Shown: positions 50,612-63,431, numbered from the stretch's first letter. The stretch: 64,000 bases of DNA from Burhinus oedicnemus (GCA_008921705.1 VFFE01007192.1:975554-1039553); one strand, 5' to 3'. Numbers and translations: made by a program. Notes: generated from the letters alone by a model not told the origin.

Positions 50612-51452
50612 TGGTTTGGTGTCAGTAGCAAGGTTTTGCCAGTGGGAAGGGAGCTACAGGGGTGGCCTCTGTGAGAAGAGACTAGGGGCTGCCCCATGCT
50701 GGATACAGAAGTCTCCAGCTGGCTCTGCAATGGACTTACCAGAGGACACAGCTGAGCCCATTAGCCAAGCTAGTGGTGCCTCTGGGAAAGCCTATTTAAG
50801 AAAAAGCAGAACGCTGCACAGCAGTGAGGAGTGGGGAAAAAAAACATGAGAAATAATCCTGCAAACAGCAAGGTCAGAGAAGGAGGAGGGGAAACAGGTA
50901 CTCCAGGCACTGGAGCAAATTCCACTGTAGCCTGAGTAGAGGCCATGCCGGAGCAGATTTATAGTGCAGCCCATGGAGGACCTAGTGCTGGAGCAGGTTT
51001 GTCTTGAAGGACGGCAGCCCATGGAGAGGACCCATGCTGGAACATGGGAAAAGTGGCAGGAGGAAGGAGCAGCAGAGAGGAACCGTTATGGACTGACCAT
51101 AATCCCCCATTCCCTATCCCTCCTGCACCACTTGGTGAGGGAGGAGGTCAAGGGGTTGAGAATGAGAGAGTGATGTTCAGTCTGGGGAAAAAAGGTGGCT
51201 GGGGGAAAGTTGTTTTAGTTTTCATCTTTGTTTCTCACCATCCAGTTCAACTTTTAAATGGCAATAAATTAAATTAATTTTCCCCATGTCAAGTCTGTTT
51301 TGCTTGTGACACTAATTGGTAAGTGATCTCCTTGTTTTTATCTCCACCCACAAGCTTTTTAAGTCTTATTTACTACCCTGTCCTATTAAGCAAAGGGAGT
51401 GAGAAAGCAGCTGAGTGGGTGTCAGGCAGCTACCCAAGGTAAACCCACCACA
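50612..51452 (+). mobile_element. solo LTR of an avian endogenous retrovirus (copy A)
   Basis: About 841 bp from TGGTTT to CCACCACA, so TG...CA ends. Possible 6-bp target duplications flank it (TTCCAA before, TTCCCA after; one mismatch). A TATA-like CTATTTAAGAA lies near 50790 and a poly(A)-signal-like AATAAA near 51264, followed by a CAAGTCTGTTTTGC block that also occurs, reversed, in 53158-54237. There are no internal retroviral genes. Non-coding; open frames inside are shadows. Confidence 0.78.
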
Positions 51453-52537
51453 TTCCCACCACAGGATAATAATTTATATTAAACATTTTTCCTGCTTTTT
51501 AAATACATTTTACATACATAATATAAAGAATGGAAATAAGGAGGTCAGTTAGCAAGTCCTTTCCTATCCTATCTTTCTATCTCAAACTCCATACTTCAAA
51601 AAATTACAAAACAGTATTCAACAGCTAGACTTTCTGACTTTCTTATGCAGAACACAAAAATGTGAAACAACCATCTAAAACTCTAAAACTTCAGATCTTC
51701 AATGATTTCACCTGCAAGAAGCTAAACAAAAATGCTACTTATTTTTACTTGAGAAAAATCAGTCCTTACTAAAAACTGTATTAAAAATCCAGCCCACGCT
51801 CCTTATGGTTCCATTTCTGATGTATTATGTTAATTCAAAAGTGTCAATTAACCAAGATGTTACTCCATCCTAGTAAGAAACTAAAAATGTTCAAAACAGC
51901 AGGAGTTTTATATTTTTACTTTATTGCTTTAATTATTTTAGCAAGAAACTACAAAATTTTAAAGCCAGAAAGAAATTTGTTTATAATGATAATGATACCA
52001 TATTTTTTTTAAAAAGCAGTCAGTCTTCATTCACATCTTTCAATGTGACTACAGAGTCTAAAATGATGCTTTAAATATGAAGTTCATTTTAAGCATTTTT
52101 TCTTGGAATTTTATTGAGATCCCATATAACAGATAGGAAATTGGGCTACTCCTTTTGCTGCATAATTCATACTTCATAATTAGCACAGTTGGGTTTTATG
52201 AATTAGTAAGTGCATTCATGGGTTCCTGGCTCTACTTACTTCAGTGTGATAGTATGGAGAAAGGTGATAGATTTACAGTGAAAAAAAGCTACTTATGGCA
52301 AGCTGATATAAACGAAGAGCTAGAAGCTGCAATTTACAAGTGATACTGATTAAAGTAAAAAGTATAGCAGAGGAAGCAGTAGAATAACTCATTTTCTCAA
52401 GAAACATATGATGAACAAGATCTATGACATAATTTCTGTCTAAATGCCAGCATCGGTCTATTGAAATGTGTTCCAAAAACTCAAAGAAGGGCCAGGCTGC
52501 TCTGTTAGTTTTCTGGTGGTGATACAGTCACCACTTC
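51453..52537. other. spacer, no gene seen
   Basis: AT-rich unique sequence between the LTR and the next CR1. Confidence 0.5.
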
Positions 52538-53157
52538 ATAGAACCATAGAGTGGTTTGGGTTGGAAGGGACCTTTAAAGATCATCTAGTTCCAAATCCCC
52601 TGCCATGGGCAGGGACACCTTCCACTAGACCTGGTTACTCAAAGCCCCATCCAACCTGGCCCTGAACACGTCCAGTGATGGGGCATCCACAAATTCTCTG
52701 GGAAGCTTGTTCCAGTGTCTCACCACCCTCATCATGTCCAATCTAAACCTACTCTCTTTCAGTTTAAAACCATTGCTCCTTGTCCTGTCACTACAGGCAC
52801 TGGTAAAAAGTCTCCATCTTTCTTAAAAGCCCCCTTTATATATTGAAAGGCTGCAATAAGGTCTTCCCAGAGCCTTCTCTTCTCCAGGGTGAACCACCCC
52901 AGCTCTCTCAGTCTTTCTTCAGAGGAGAGCTATTCCAGCCCTCTGATCATTTTTGTGGCCCTCCTCTCAATCCACTCCAAGAGGTCCAAGTCTTTCTTAT
53001 GTTAGCGACCCCAGAGCTGAACACAGTAACTCCAGGTGGGGTCTCACGAGAGCAGAGTAAAGGGTCAGAATCACCTCCTTTGACCTGATGGCCAAGCTTC
53101 TTTGATGCAGCCCATTATACGATTTGCTTTCTGGGCTGCATGCACACATTGTCACCT
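52538..53157 (-). mobile_element. CR1 LINE 3' part, interrupted by an LTR
   Basis: Starts TTCATAGAACCATAGAGTGG and runs through antisense 3' CR1 to GCTGCATGCACACATTGTCAC, where the LTR begins. The same CR1 resumes at 54241. Confidence 0.92.
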
Positions 53158-54237
53158 TGTAGTGGGCTGACCTTGGCTGGATGCCTGGTGCTCATCAAGT
53201 CGCTCTATCCCTCCCCATCCTCAGCTGGACAGAGGAGGGAAAATGGAACAAAAGGCTCACTCGTAGGTTGAGATAAGGACAGGGAGATCACTCACCAGTT
53301 ACCATCACAGGCAAAACAGACTCGACTTGGGGAAATTAATTTAATTTATTGCCAATCAAAGGTCAGACTAGGATAATGAGAAATAAAACCAAAACTTAAA
53401 ACAACTTCCTCCCACCCCTCCCTTCTTCCCGAGCTCAACTTCACTCCTGAATTCTCTACCTCCCCCCAAGCGGTGCAGGGGGATGGGGAATGGGGATTGT
53501 GGTCAGTTCATTGCATGTTGTTTCTTCTGCTCCTTCCTCCTCACACTCTTCCTCTGCTCCTGCGTGGGGTCTCTTCCATGGGAGACAATCCCCCATGAAC
53601 TTCTCCAATGTGGGTCCTTCCCACAGGGTGCAGTCCTTCAGGAACAGACTGCTCTAGTGTGGGTCTCCCATGGAGTCACAAGTCCTGCCAGCAAACCTGC
53701 TCCAGCCTGGGCTCCTCTCTCCATGGGCTCCCAGGTCCTGCGAGAACCCTGCTCCAGCGTGGGCTTCCCACAGGGTCACAGCCTCCTTTTGGCATCCACC
53801 TGCTCTGGTGTGGGGTCCTCCATGGGCTGCAGGCTGGATATCTGCTCCACCGTTAACCTCCATGGGCTGCAGGGGGACAGCCTGCCTCACCATGGTCTTC
53901 ACCACAGGCTGCAGGGGAATCTCTGCTCCAGCACATGGAGCACCTCCTCCCCCTCCTTCTTCATTGACATTGATGTCTGCATAGTGGTTTCTCTCACATA
54001 TTCTCACTCCTCTCTTCTGACTGCTGATGGTGTTGCGCTGTTTTTTTCCCCTTCTTAAATACATTATCACAGAGGCACTACCACCATCACTGATGGGCTC
54101 AGCCTTGGCCAGCAGTGGGTCCACCTTGGAGCCAGCTGGCACTGGCTTTGTTGGACATGGGGAAAGCTTCTGAAATCTTCTCACAGAAGCCACACCTGCG
54201 TCCCCCCCTGCTACAAAAACCTTGCCATGTAAAGCCA
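53158..54237 (-). mobile_element. solo LTR of an avian endogenous retrovirus (copy B), nested in CR1
   Basis: Same family as 50612-51452 but reversed, and about 1080 bp. Shared blocks include GCAAAACAGACTCGACTTGG with TTTATTGCC (the reversed poly(A) region, near 53320) and CTTCTTAAATACATTATC (reversed TATA region, near 54053). The ends read TGTAGTGGG...AAAGCCA. The extra length comes from repeated CT-rich units of the GCTCCAGCGTGGGCT / CCATGGGCTGCAG type at about 53560-53945. No clear target duplication. No coding genes; the 191- and 200-codon open frames over it are not real proteins. Confidence 0.8.
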
Positions 54238-54240
54238 ATT

Positions 54241-54475
54241 TTTTGTCCACCAGCATCCTGAAGTCCTTCTCTGCAAGGCTGCTCTCAATCCATTCATCAT
54301 CCAGTCTGTACTGATGCTAGTGATTACTGACCTAGGTGCAGGACCTTGCACTTGGCCCTGTTGAACTTCATAAGGTTTACATTGGCCCACTTCCCAGGCT
54401 GGTCAAGGTCCCTCCGGATGGCATCCCTTCCCTCAAGCAAATCAACTACACCACTCAGCTTGATGTCATCCACCA
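54241..54475 (-). mobile_element. CR1 LINE, 5'-side part after the LTR
   Basis: Continuation of the CR1 at 52538-53157: TCCACCAGCATCCTGAAGTCC, AGGTGCAGGACCTTGCACTT, CAGCTTGATGTCATCC. Together the two parts are about 855 bp of one 5'-truncated copy. Confidence 0.9.
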
Positions 54476-54687
54476 TTTGATGAAACCATATTTGGTATAG
54501 CCTTGAGTGAATCTGCTATAGTCTGGGTTTTTTTCCATTAGACTGCAGGTGCAGCCTGAGAGGTTCTGCATACTGAAGTGGAAGTTTAGGCTTGAAATGA
54601 GTGCGTATAAGGATTTGGTGTTAGTTTCAAGGCCTTTTTTGGTTTGCTGCAATACTGTGTAACTTTTGCCTGGCTATTCACCATGCT

Positions 54688-57530
54688 GAAGTACACTAAT
54701 GCATGCAGCATGGGGAACAAACAGGAGGAGCTGGAGGCCATTGTACAGCAAGAGAACTATGATATAGTTGCCATCACAGAAACATGGTGGGAAGACTCAT
54801 GCTACTAGAGTGCTGTGATTGATCGCTACCAACTTTTCAGAAGGGATAGGCAAGGAAGAAGAGGTGGTGGGGTGGCCCTCTATGTTAGGGGCAGTTTTGA
54901 ATGCCTAGAACTTAACATTGTGAATGACAGTGTTGAGTGTTTATAGATAAGAATCAAGGGGAAGGCCAATAAGGCAGATATCATGGTGGGAGTTTGTTAC
55001 AGACCCCCTCAATCAGGATGTAGAGACTGATGAAATATTCTATAAGCAGCTGGCAGAGGTCTCGCGATTGCTCGCCCTTGTTCTCATGGGGGACTTCAAC
55101 TTCCCAGGTGTCTGCTGGAAATATAACACAGCAGAGGGGGAACAGTCCCGGAGGTTCCTGGAGTGCGTGGAAGACAACGTCCTAACACAGCTGGTGAGGG
55201 AGCCAACTAGGGGAAGCGCCCTACTGGACCTACTGTTTGTTAACAGAGAAGGTCTTGTGGGGGATGTAAAGGTTGGAGGTCGTCTTGGGCAGAGGGACCA
55301 CAAAATAGTAGAGTTTTCAATTCATGGAGAAGCAAGATGGGGAGCCAGCAGAACGTCCACCTTGGACTTCCAAAGGGCAGACTTTAGCCTGCTTAGGAGC
55401 ATGGTTGAGAGTGTCCATTGGGAGACAGTCCTGAAGGGCAAAGGTGCCCAGGAAGGCTGGTCATACTTTAAGCAGGAACTCTTAAAAGCACAGGAGAAGG
55501 CCATCCCCATGTCCCAAAAAGCAAGCCGACGGGGAAGAAGACCAGCCTGGCTAAATAGAGAGCTTTGGCTGGACCTCAGGAACAAAAGGAGAGTTTCCAC
55601 TCTTTGGAAAAGGGGGTTGGCAACTTCTGAGGAATACCAAGATGTAGTGAAGCTATGCAGGGGGAAAATCAGAAGGGCCAAAGCCCAAGCAGAACTCAGC
55701 TTGGCCACTGTGGTTAAAGATAATAAGAAGAGGTTCTTTCAGTATATCAGTAGAAAAAGGAAGACTAGAGAGAATGCAGGCCCACTGATGAATGAGATGG
55801 GCACCCCAGTGGTGGAAGACACAGAGAAGGCGGAGTTGCTGAATGCTTTATTTTCTTCGGTCTTCACTGCTAAAGCTGTCCCTCATGAATCCCAGACCCT
55901 GGAGGCAAGGGGAAAGGTCTGGAGAGAGGAAGACTTTCCCTCAGTTGAGGAGGACCGGGTTAGAGACCACTTGGCCAAGCTGGACACCCATAAGTCCATG
56001 GGCCCTGATGGGATGCAGCTGCGAGTGCTGAGAGAGCTGGCAGATGTTATTGCTAGACCACTCTCCATCATCTTTGGAAGGTCATGGGGAACAGGAGAGG
56101 TGCCTGAGGACTGGAAGAAGGCCGACATCACTCCAATCTTCAAAAAGGGCAAGAAGGAGGACCCAGGGAACTACAGGCCAGTTAGTCTCACCTCTGTCCC
56201 TGGGAAGGTAATGGAGTGACTTGTTCTGGATGTCATCTCCAAACACATTGAAGAACAGGAAGTTATTGGAAGTGGTCAACATGGATTTACCAAGGGTAAA
56301 TCATGCTTGACCAATCTGATAGCCTTCTAGGAGGTTATAACTGGTTGGCTGGCTGAGGGGAGAGCAGTAGACGTCATCTACCTTGACTTCAGCAAGGCTT
56401 TTGACACTGTCTCCCATAACATCCTCCTTAGGAAGCTGAGGAAGTGTGGGCTAGAGGAGGAGACAGCGAGGTGGATTGAGAGCTGGCTGTGTGAGAGAAC
56501 TCAGAGGGTTGTGATTAATGGAGCAGTGTCAAGTTGGAGGCCTGTAACCAGTGGTATCCCCCAGGGGTCAATACTCAGTCCAATCTTGTTCAATATATTC
56601 ATCAATGACCTGGATGAGGGGACAGAGTGTGTCCTCAGCAAGTTCGCTAGTGATACCAAACTGGGAGGGGTGGCTGACACTCCAGAGGGCCGCGCTGCCA
56701 TCCAGCGTGACCTGGGCAGGCTGGAGTGCTGGGCAGAGAAGAACCTAATGAGGTTCCACAAAAGCAAGTGTAGGGTCCTGCACCTGGGGAGGAAGAATGC
56801 TAGGCACCAATAGAGGTTAGGGGTGGACCTGCTGGAAAGCAGTTCCGAGGAGAAGGATCTGGGGGTCCTGGTAGATAGTAAATTCTCCATGAGCCAGCAA
56901 TGTGCCCTTGTCACCAGGAAAGCCAGTGGAATCCTAGGCTGCACAGGGAAGAGTGTGGCCAGTAGGTCGAGGGAGGTCATTCTCCCCCTCTCCTCTGCAC
57001 TGGTGAGACCACAACTGGAATCCTGTGTCCAGTTCTGGGCTCCCCAGCTCAAGCGGGACAGGGAACTGCTGGAGAGACTCCAGCATAGGGCAACAAAGAT
57101 GATTGGGGGATTGGATCACCTTCCTTATGAGGAAAGGCTGAGAGAGCTGGGACTCTTTAGCCTGGAGAAGAGAAGGCTGAGGGTAGACCTTATTCTTGCT
57201 TATGAGTATCTAAAGGGTGGGTTGAAGGAGGGTGGAGGCAGACTCTTTCCAGTGGTTCCCAGTGACAGGATGAGGGGCAACGGGCACAAGCTGGAACATT
57301 GGAAGTTCCATTCCAACCTAAGAAAAAGCTTCTTTACGGTGAGGGTGACAGAGCACTGGCACAGGCTGCCCAGGGAGGTTGTGGAGTCCCCTTCTCTGGA
57401 GATTTTCAAGGCCTGCCTGGATGCAGTCCTGAGTCATGTGCTCTAGGTATTCCTGCTTTAGCAGAGGAGTTGGACTAGGTGATCTCTAGAGGTCCCTTCC
57501 AACTCTAAAAATTCCGTGATTCTGTGATCA
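54688..57530 (+). mobile_element. long CR1 LINE with largely open but dead ORF2
   Basis: About 2.84 kb in sense, 5' truncated in the endonuclease (YTN-SMGNKQEELEA at 54690, AITETWW at 54775). The longest open part is 55068-56219, 383 codons: endonuclease end (GDFNFPG, residues 8-14), linker, then the first reverse transcriptase blocks ([26 protein letters not shown]). A TGA at 56218 and a TAG near 56328 break the frame before [11 protein letters not shown]. The next frame has [20 protein letters not shown] and then FASDT (56643-56657), where the catalytic FADD box has lost its first Asp. A further TAG lies near 56812; the 207-codon end frame is 56823-57446. The tail ends near ATTCTGTGATCAC. 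Confidence 0.95.
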
Positions 57531-60500
57531 CAGGAGAAGAGCATCAAAAAGCATGATATTAAAGTGTGCTGAAGGTTAAATTATTTAACAAACAATAGTG
57601 AAATTCTTAATGAAATTCTTTATGGCAGGATTTTTGTTTTTATCACAGAAGAAAAAGCTTTGCTTTTTTGGAATCATTCCAAACAATCAAAATGTTCTCT
57701 CAGAATATTCATTCTGCAACAAATTATGCCTCCATTCTATACTACTTCAGAAATCTGTGTTTTACCTCAAGCATACATGTCATGGTTCTCTGCTGTGTTC
57801 TGATCTAACAGCACTTTCTCAGGCTCCACTGAGACTCCACTCTATTTCAAGTCCATAAAGATTTAGACCAGACCCTATAAATTCAAGTGCTGTACAAATA
57901 TAATGGTTAGCTGATGGCTACTATTCCGATGCTCTCAGTACAGTGTAACTTAGTAATATGATCTCAGCCAATGGTTATGTTTTTATGCAGTTAGAGTCCC
58001 AGGCTGGGAGTTAGTAACCTTGTGCTCTGTTCCCAGATACGCTTCAGATTTACTGTGCAAACATAATCAGATCTGATGTTCTGTCTGTGCTTTGGATTGT
58101 TGTTTGCACAAGGACAATAATATTTCTTTACCCTGGAAAGCCCTTCTGAGAAATATGTGTAAAAACTATTAATCTGTTGATTACTTATCTTACTTATTAC
58201 CTGGAGTGTCAAAGATAACATTGCTAATGCAGCCATCGATTACCTTAAGACTCCATGACTTTGAAATGAGCTTCTGCAGTATTTAGGAATGCCCATAGAT
58301 TTTGCTCTCAGAAGAGCTCAGTATCTTCTAATGGAAACAATAGTATATGTTATGGCTATCATAGCCACATCATGAGATTCAAACCAATGTAAAGCATTGG
58401 AATTAAAGTTTTGCTTTTTGTACTTCAGGTTTTCTGGTCTATTTATTCATACCCATTCGTGCTTTCTGCATGTCAAGTGATATTTCCTGTCAAATGGAAA
58501 AGAAAAGTTTTTGATGTGGCATGGTCCTTTATTCTTTTATTATAGCCAACATCTAGCTTTCTAGCTTTATATACTTCAACATAAAATAATGATGCAAGAA
58601 TTACTTAATATAGTTATGCTCTTGTTCTGTACATTTTTTTGCGTGCACAGTGATAATTGATCTCTTCATGTTTCTTTCAGAGCACTCCACCACATGCTAT
58701 TTTCAGCTATTTCATGCCAGATTTTATACTCCTTTCCAGCCAGGTTAATAGATCTACTCATAATAAATCTTTAAACCTATGCATAGGGCCTATATTCTGA
58801 ATTAATATTTTTCCTTTTGTCAATCTTTCCTCTAACATACATTGTGCAAAGAAGCTGCGTATCATAGTTAAATACTCAAGCACTGTTTCTGATCTATCTT
58901 TTGCATACATTTATGTTTTTTCACTTCCTTCCCCTGGCGTTACTATCTCTTCCTTTTTCCCTGTTGTGTACATAACTGTCTGTTCTGTTATTGAAATACC
59001 CATTAAAAGTCAGCCTTTGCAATGGCGTTTAAGATTCTGCAAAGTTTCCCTGTGCTGAAATACAGAATAACAATATCTCTTCTGCCGCAACGCTTTGGAG
59101 TAAAGCCAGACTTTTGAATGGTGATCACTGGCATTTTATTTTACAACTGCATTTCCTACAGTAGCACACTGGAGCCCAAAATTAACTTATGAGTATGTAC
59201 CAATGCTACATAGTATGTTTTTTTCTTCATTACTTTTGATATTGTGGAGCTATGATGTGCACTCGATAGTTTCATGAAATGAGATGGTTCGCATTGTTGG
59301 GTACCTTTTGTCCTTTGCTCTAATAAGAAAGTATATTCAGATTCTCTGAGTTATTAAATGGAGTCCATCTTGCGTGTACAGAGAAGGAGCACCTCTAATG
59401 CAGACGCTGTGCAACAAATCCTGCCTCTCTCGCAGTTAGTGAGCTTTGGCAAGGTGCCAGAACAGTAGCTGAGGTGCCCAGAGGCGCTTTCAGATGCTGT
59501 GTACATACAGCACATGTCACAACAACCCTTGGTCTTTCCTTTGAGGCTGTGGATGCAGCTGGCCTTGGAGGCTCCTGGAGCCTGTGGGAAGGCCTGGAAG
59601 ATGTCTTACCTGGACAACTGGGGCAACTATGGTTGCGTACAATGTTCTCTGGTAAAGCAGACAAGACATGTGGGAGATTACTGCAGTAATGTCCCCTAAA
59701 AAGAGTGTTTTCTCTTTAACAGCCTCACATTTAAATGTTTCCAGCTATGACATTTGGTCTTCGACTCATAATTCAGTTAGAGCCAGAAGACCATGAACAA
59801 CAAAGGATGAGAGCCATCTTTTTAAAAACATTTTTGTATTAGATAAGAAGTTAGGTAAAGCATGATCGTCATGTCCTTCATAAGATAAATGGGGTAAATT
59901 CTACAATGCCATAGGCAATGCAAACTATCAGAAATTAAGTGCCGTTCCTGCATTGCTGCACACAATTCTTTATAGTTCAAGTGAAGGAAGAAGGCATGTG
60001 GCAAGAGCTGGAAGTCTCACATTTAATGGATTGGAGATGTTCCGGACAAGGAAACTAAGACTCCTAGTAAGGGAGTAAACCTATGGTATTTGAGGAAAAT
60101 TTTTGCCATCCTACTCCAGTCGCTTGTTCTGAGTGATGAAAACGTAATGTACTCCTAAGTGCTGATCAAGTTTTATCCAACGGTCAAGCTGAATTATTAA
60201 AAGGAATGCTGAATCTATTTGGTATCAAATCATCTGTACTAAGGGTCTGTGACTGTATCTCATACAGTTACTGTTAATATCCGGCCTCAAAACTAGAGAA
60301 GGAATGTTCAAGGTTATGTCTGTAACTATTAAAAAAAGACACAGCAATAATGGAGAAAAGAATAATCCATTATATGTTCTTCAATATGAAAGTCATATAT
60401 TCTCCTTTGTTGTAAAGTGGCTTATGGGTTGCTATATAGTCTTCTGCATTTCATTAAGGTACTTTTACAGCAGTCTCTGAAACCCACCTAGGGCTGGTCC

Positions 60501-61684
60501 TGACAGGGAGTTCTGACCTTTTGATGGATATTGTTTTGCCTGTAAAGCAAGCTGATGGTTAACCTTATCCCCAGTGGACAAATGTCCATAGTGCAAAGCC
60601 TAGCAGTGCTCAGCAAATCTGGGCCAAACCCTCAACTGGTGCAAGTCATGATGGGTTCTGCAAGTCACTATGCAACAGCTGAAATCTAGCCTCAGTAAAG
60701 TCAATGATGAAATTCATATTGCTGAGGGTGGAACCAGGATTTTACACTTCAGATTCAGCTAATAAGAAGTCAAGCTTATAATATTATTATAAAATAAAAT
60801 TTTAATTGCTCTGTAATACGCCACTTAGAGCATATTAGGTGCTTTGATTTGAAAGTCTTCTCTAGCTCTACTGTATTATATCAGGGCTTTTGTGCAGAGG
60901 ACTTTGCATTCTCCCATGCAGCGTATGCTGTGTATGGGGTAGGCTCAGGCCTAATATAAAAGGAGATCTTGAGCCCTTCTCTCCTCATAACAATTCATGG
61001 TGGGTAGGCGTGAATTTACAGCACTGGGCTGCAATCACACAAAACACATCTTCTCGTGACTGTGAGGCATCTCATCTCCCTGGTTCCTTGGTTGTGATGC
61101 ATGGCATAAAGAAAACAGAAAAAAAAAACTTGGTGCTACAGTTCAGACTGCATTAACTAAGTTCTAATGTCCAGGCAGCTGAACGGGAAGTGGGGCAAAC
61201 CCTCTTTTCTCTCCTCTTCTCCCCCTGTCAAACATCCAGTCTGTGTTTCTGGTTCATAAAATGAAAGCCAATGTAGACTCTTCTCCAATATTTATTTTTA
61301 AATTACACCTTCTCTCTTTATCTACTGTTGAGCCACTTCTCCAAATTATGTTATGAATTTGTATGTAAATACTTTAACATAAAAAAACATGAAAAGTGGC
61401 ATGGTGTTGAAGTGCTTGACATTTAGTGCTTTCTCCTGTATTCCTGTTTACCTGGTTTTGCTTTCCATAACAAACATTTGCTTTTCCCTCCAAATGTCAT
61501 TCTGCCAAACATCTTGAGTCATGACCTTTATGATTTAGACAAACTAAGCAACAAGAAATACATACCCAATTACAGTAACTTTAAGATGTATTTACACTAA
61601 AAATCACAATGCAGCTGTAGGTCACATAGAATGAAGTTATTTTATGACTTCTATATATTAACACAGATCATATGTTAATCAGGA
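57531..61684. other. upstream flank, no gene seen
   Basis: AT-rich. A possible old palindromic amniote repeat lies at about 60620-60750 (GGGCCAAACCCTCAACTGGTG ... ACCAGGATTTTACACTT). A slightly GC-richer piece at 59340-59690 has an 89-codon minus frame with no domain. Confidence 0.5.
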
Positions 61685-63431
61685 AGGAAATGGGAAACCT
61701 GGTCACCTGGGACATGGAGAAGGATGAGGTACTCAGTGACTTTTTGCCTCAGTCTTCACTGGTAAAGGCTCTGACCACAGTGCACAAGTTGCAGAAGGTG
61801 AAAGCAGGGACGGGGAGCCCACTGTAGGAGAAGACTACATCCAAGACCAGCTGAGGAACCTGAAGGTGTACAAGTCCATGGGACCTGATGAGATTCATCC
61901 ATGGGACCTGATGAGATTCATCCATGGGACCTGAGAGAACTGGAGTATGTAGTAGCCAAGCCACTATCCATCATATTTGAGAAGTCGTGGCGGTCTGGTG
62001 AAGTTCCCACTGACTGGAAAAGGGGGAACATAACCCCCATTTTCAAAAAGGGTAAAAAAGAAGACTCAGAGAACAACAAGCTGGTCAGTCTCACCTCTGT
62101 GCCCAGCAAGATCGTGGAGCAGATCCTCCTGGAAACTCTGCTAAGGCACATGGAAAATAAGGAGATGATTGGTGGTAGCCAACGTGCTTCAGTAAGGGCA
62201 AATCATGCCTGACAAATTCAGTGGCCTTCTACGATAAGGTTACAGTGTTGGTGGTTAAGGGGAGAGCAACAGATGTCATCTACCTGGACTTGTGCAAGGC
62301 ATTTGACACTGATCTGCATGACATCCTGGTCTCTAAATTGGAGAGATACAGATTTGATGAATGGGCCACTCAGTGGATAAGGAATTGACTGGATGGTCGC
62401 ACTTAAAGAGTTGTGGTCAACAGCTCAATGTCCAAGTGGCATGCAGTGACAAGTGGTGTTCCTCAGGGGTTAGGACTGGGACTGGTGCTATTTAACATCT
62501 TTGTTGGCGATATGGATGTTGGGACTGAGTGCACCCTCAGCAAGTTTGCTAACAACACCAAGCTGTGCAGAGTGGTCAACACGCTGGAGGGAAGGGATGC
62601 CATCCAGAGGGACTTGGACAGGCTTGAGAGGTGGGCCCCTGCAAACATCATGAAGTTCAACAAGGCCAAGTGCAAGGTCCTGCACATGGGTCAGGGGAAT
62701 CCCAAGCACAAATACAGGCTGGGTGGAGAATGGATTGAGCGCAGCCCTGAGGACAAGGACTTGGGGATGTTGGTAGATGAGAAGTTCAACATGAGCCAGC
62801 AATGTGTGCTTGCAGCCCAGAAGGCCAACCACATCCTGAGCTGCATCAAAAGCATGGCCAGCAGGTCAAGGAAGGTGCTTCTGCCCCTCTACTCCGCTCT
62901 CGTAAGACCCCACCTGGAGTACTGTGTCCAGCTCTGGAGCCCCCAACATAAGAAGGACATGGACCTGTTGGAGCAGGTCTGGAGGAGGGCCACAAAGATG
63001 ATCAGAGGGCTGGAGCAGCTCTGCTATGAGGACAGGCTGAGAGAGTTGGGGTTGTTCAGCCTGGAGAAGAGAAGGCTCCGAGGAGACCTTACAGCAGCCT
63101 TCCAGTACCTAAAGAAGGCCTACAGGAAAGCTGGAGAGGGACTTTTTACAAGGGCATGTAGTGATAGTACGAAGGGTAATGGCTTCAAACTGGAAAAGGG
63201 TAGATTTAGATTAGATCTCAGGAAGAAGTTTTTCAGTATGAGGGTGGTGAGACACTGGAACAGGTTGCCCAGGGAAGCTGTGGAGGCCCCATCCCTGGAA
63301 GTGTTCAAGGCCAGATTGGATGAGGCTTTGAGCAACCACGTCTAGTGGGAGGTGTCCTTGCCCATGGCAGAGGGTTGGAACTAGATGATCTTTAAGGTCC
63401 CTTCCAACCTAAACCATTCTAGGATTCTATA
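61685..63431 (+). mobile_element. CR1 LINE, reverse transcriptase to 3' end
   Basis: About 1.75 kb in sense, 5' truncated. Frame 61901-62212 reads early reverse transcriptase blocks ([22 protein letters not shown]). [11 protein letters not shown] lies near 62280. Two stops near 62388 and 62404 precede the 310-codon end frame 62413-63345 (SGVPQG, LFNIF). There the catalytic box reads FANNT (62545-62559), so both Asp are lost. The C-terminal half is otherwise nearly open, and the tail is ATTCTAGGATTCTATA. A 23-bp tandem duplication lies at 61875-61920. Confidence 0.95.
61875..61934 (+). repeat. 23-bp tandem duplication inside CR1
   Basis: Two exact 23-bp units (61875-61897 and 61898-61920) and a 14-bp partial third. 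The unit includes the MGPDEIH codons, and 23 bp is not a multiple of three, so each copy shifts the frame. Confidence 0.95.

Noticed and set aside
53483..54256. Open frames of about 190-200 codons on both strands
   Set aside because: They lie inside an LTR made of GC-rich repeats; no retroviral protein motif.
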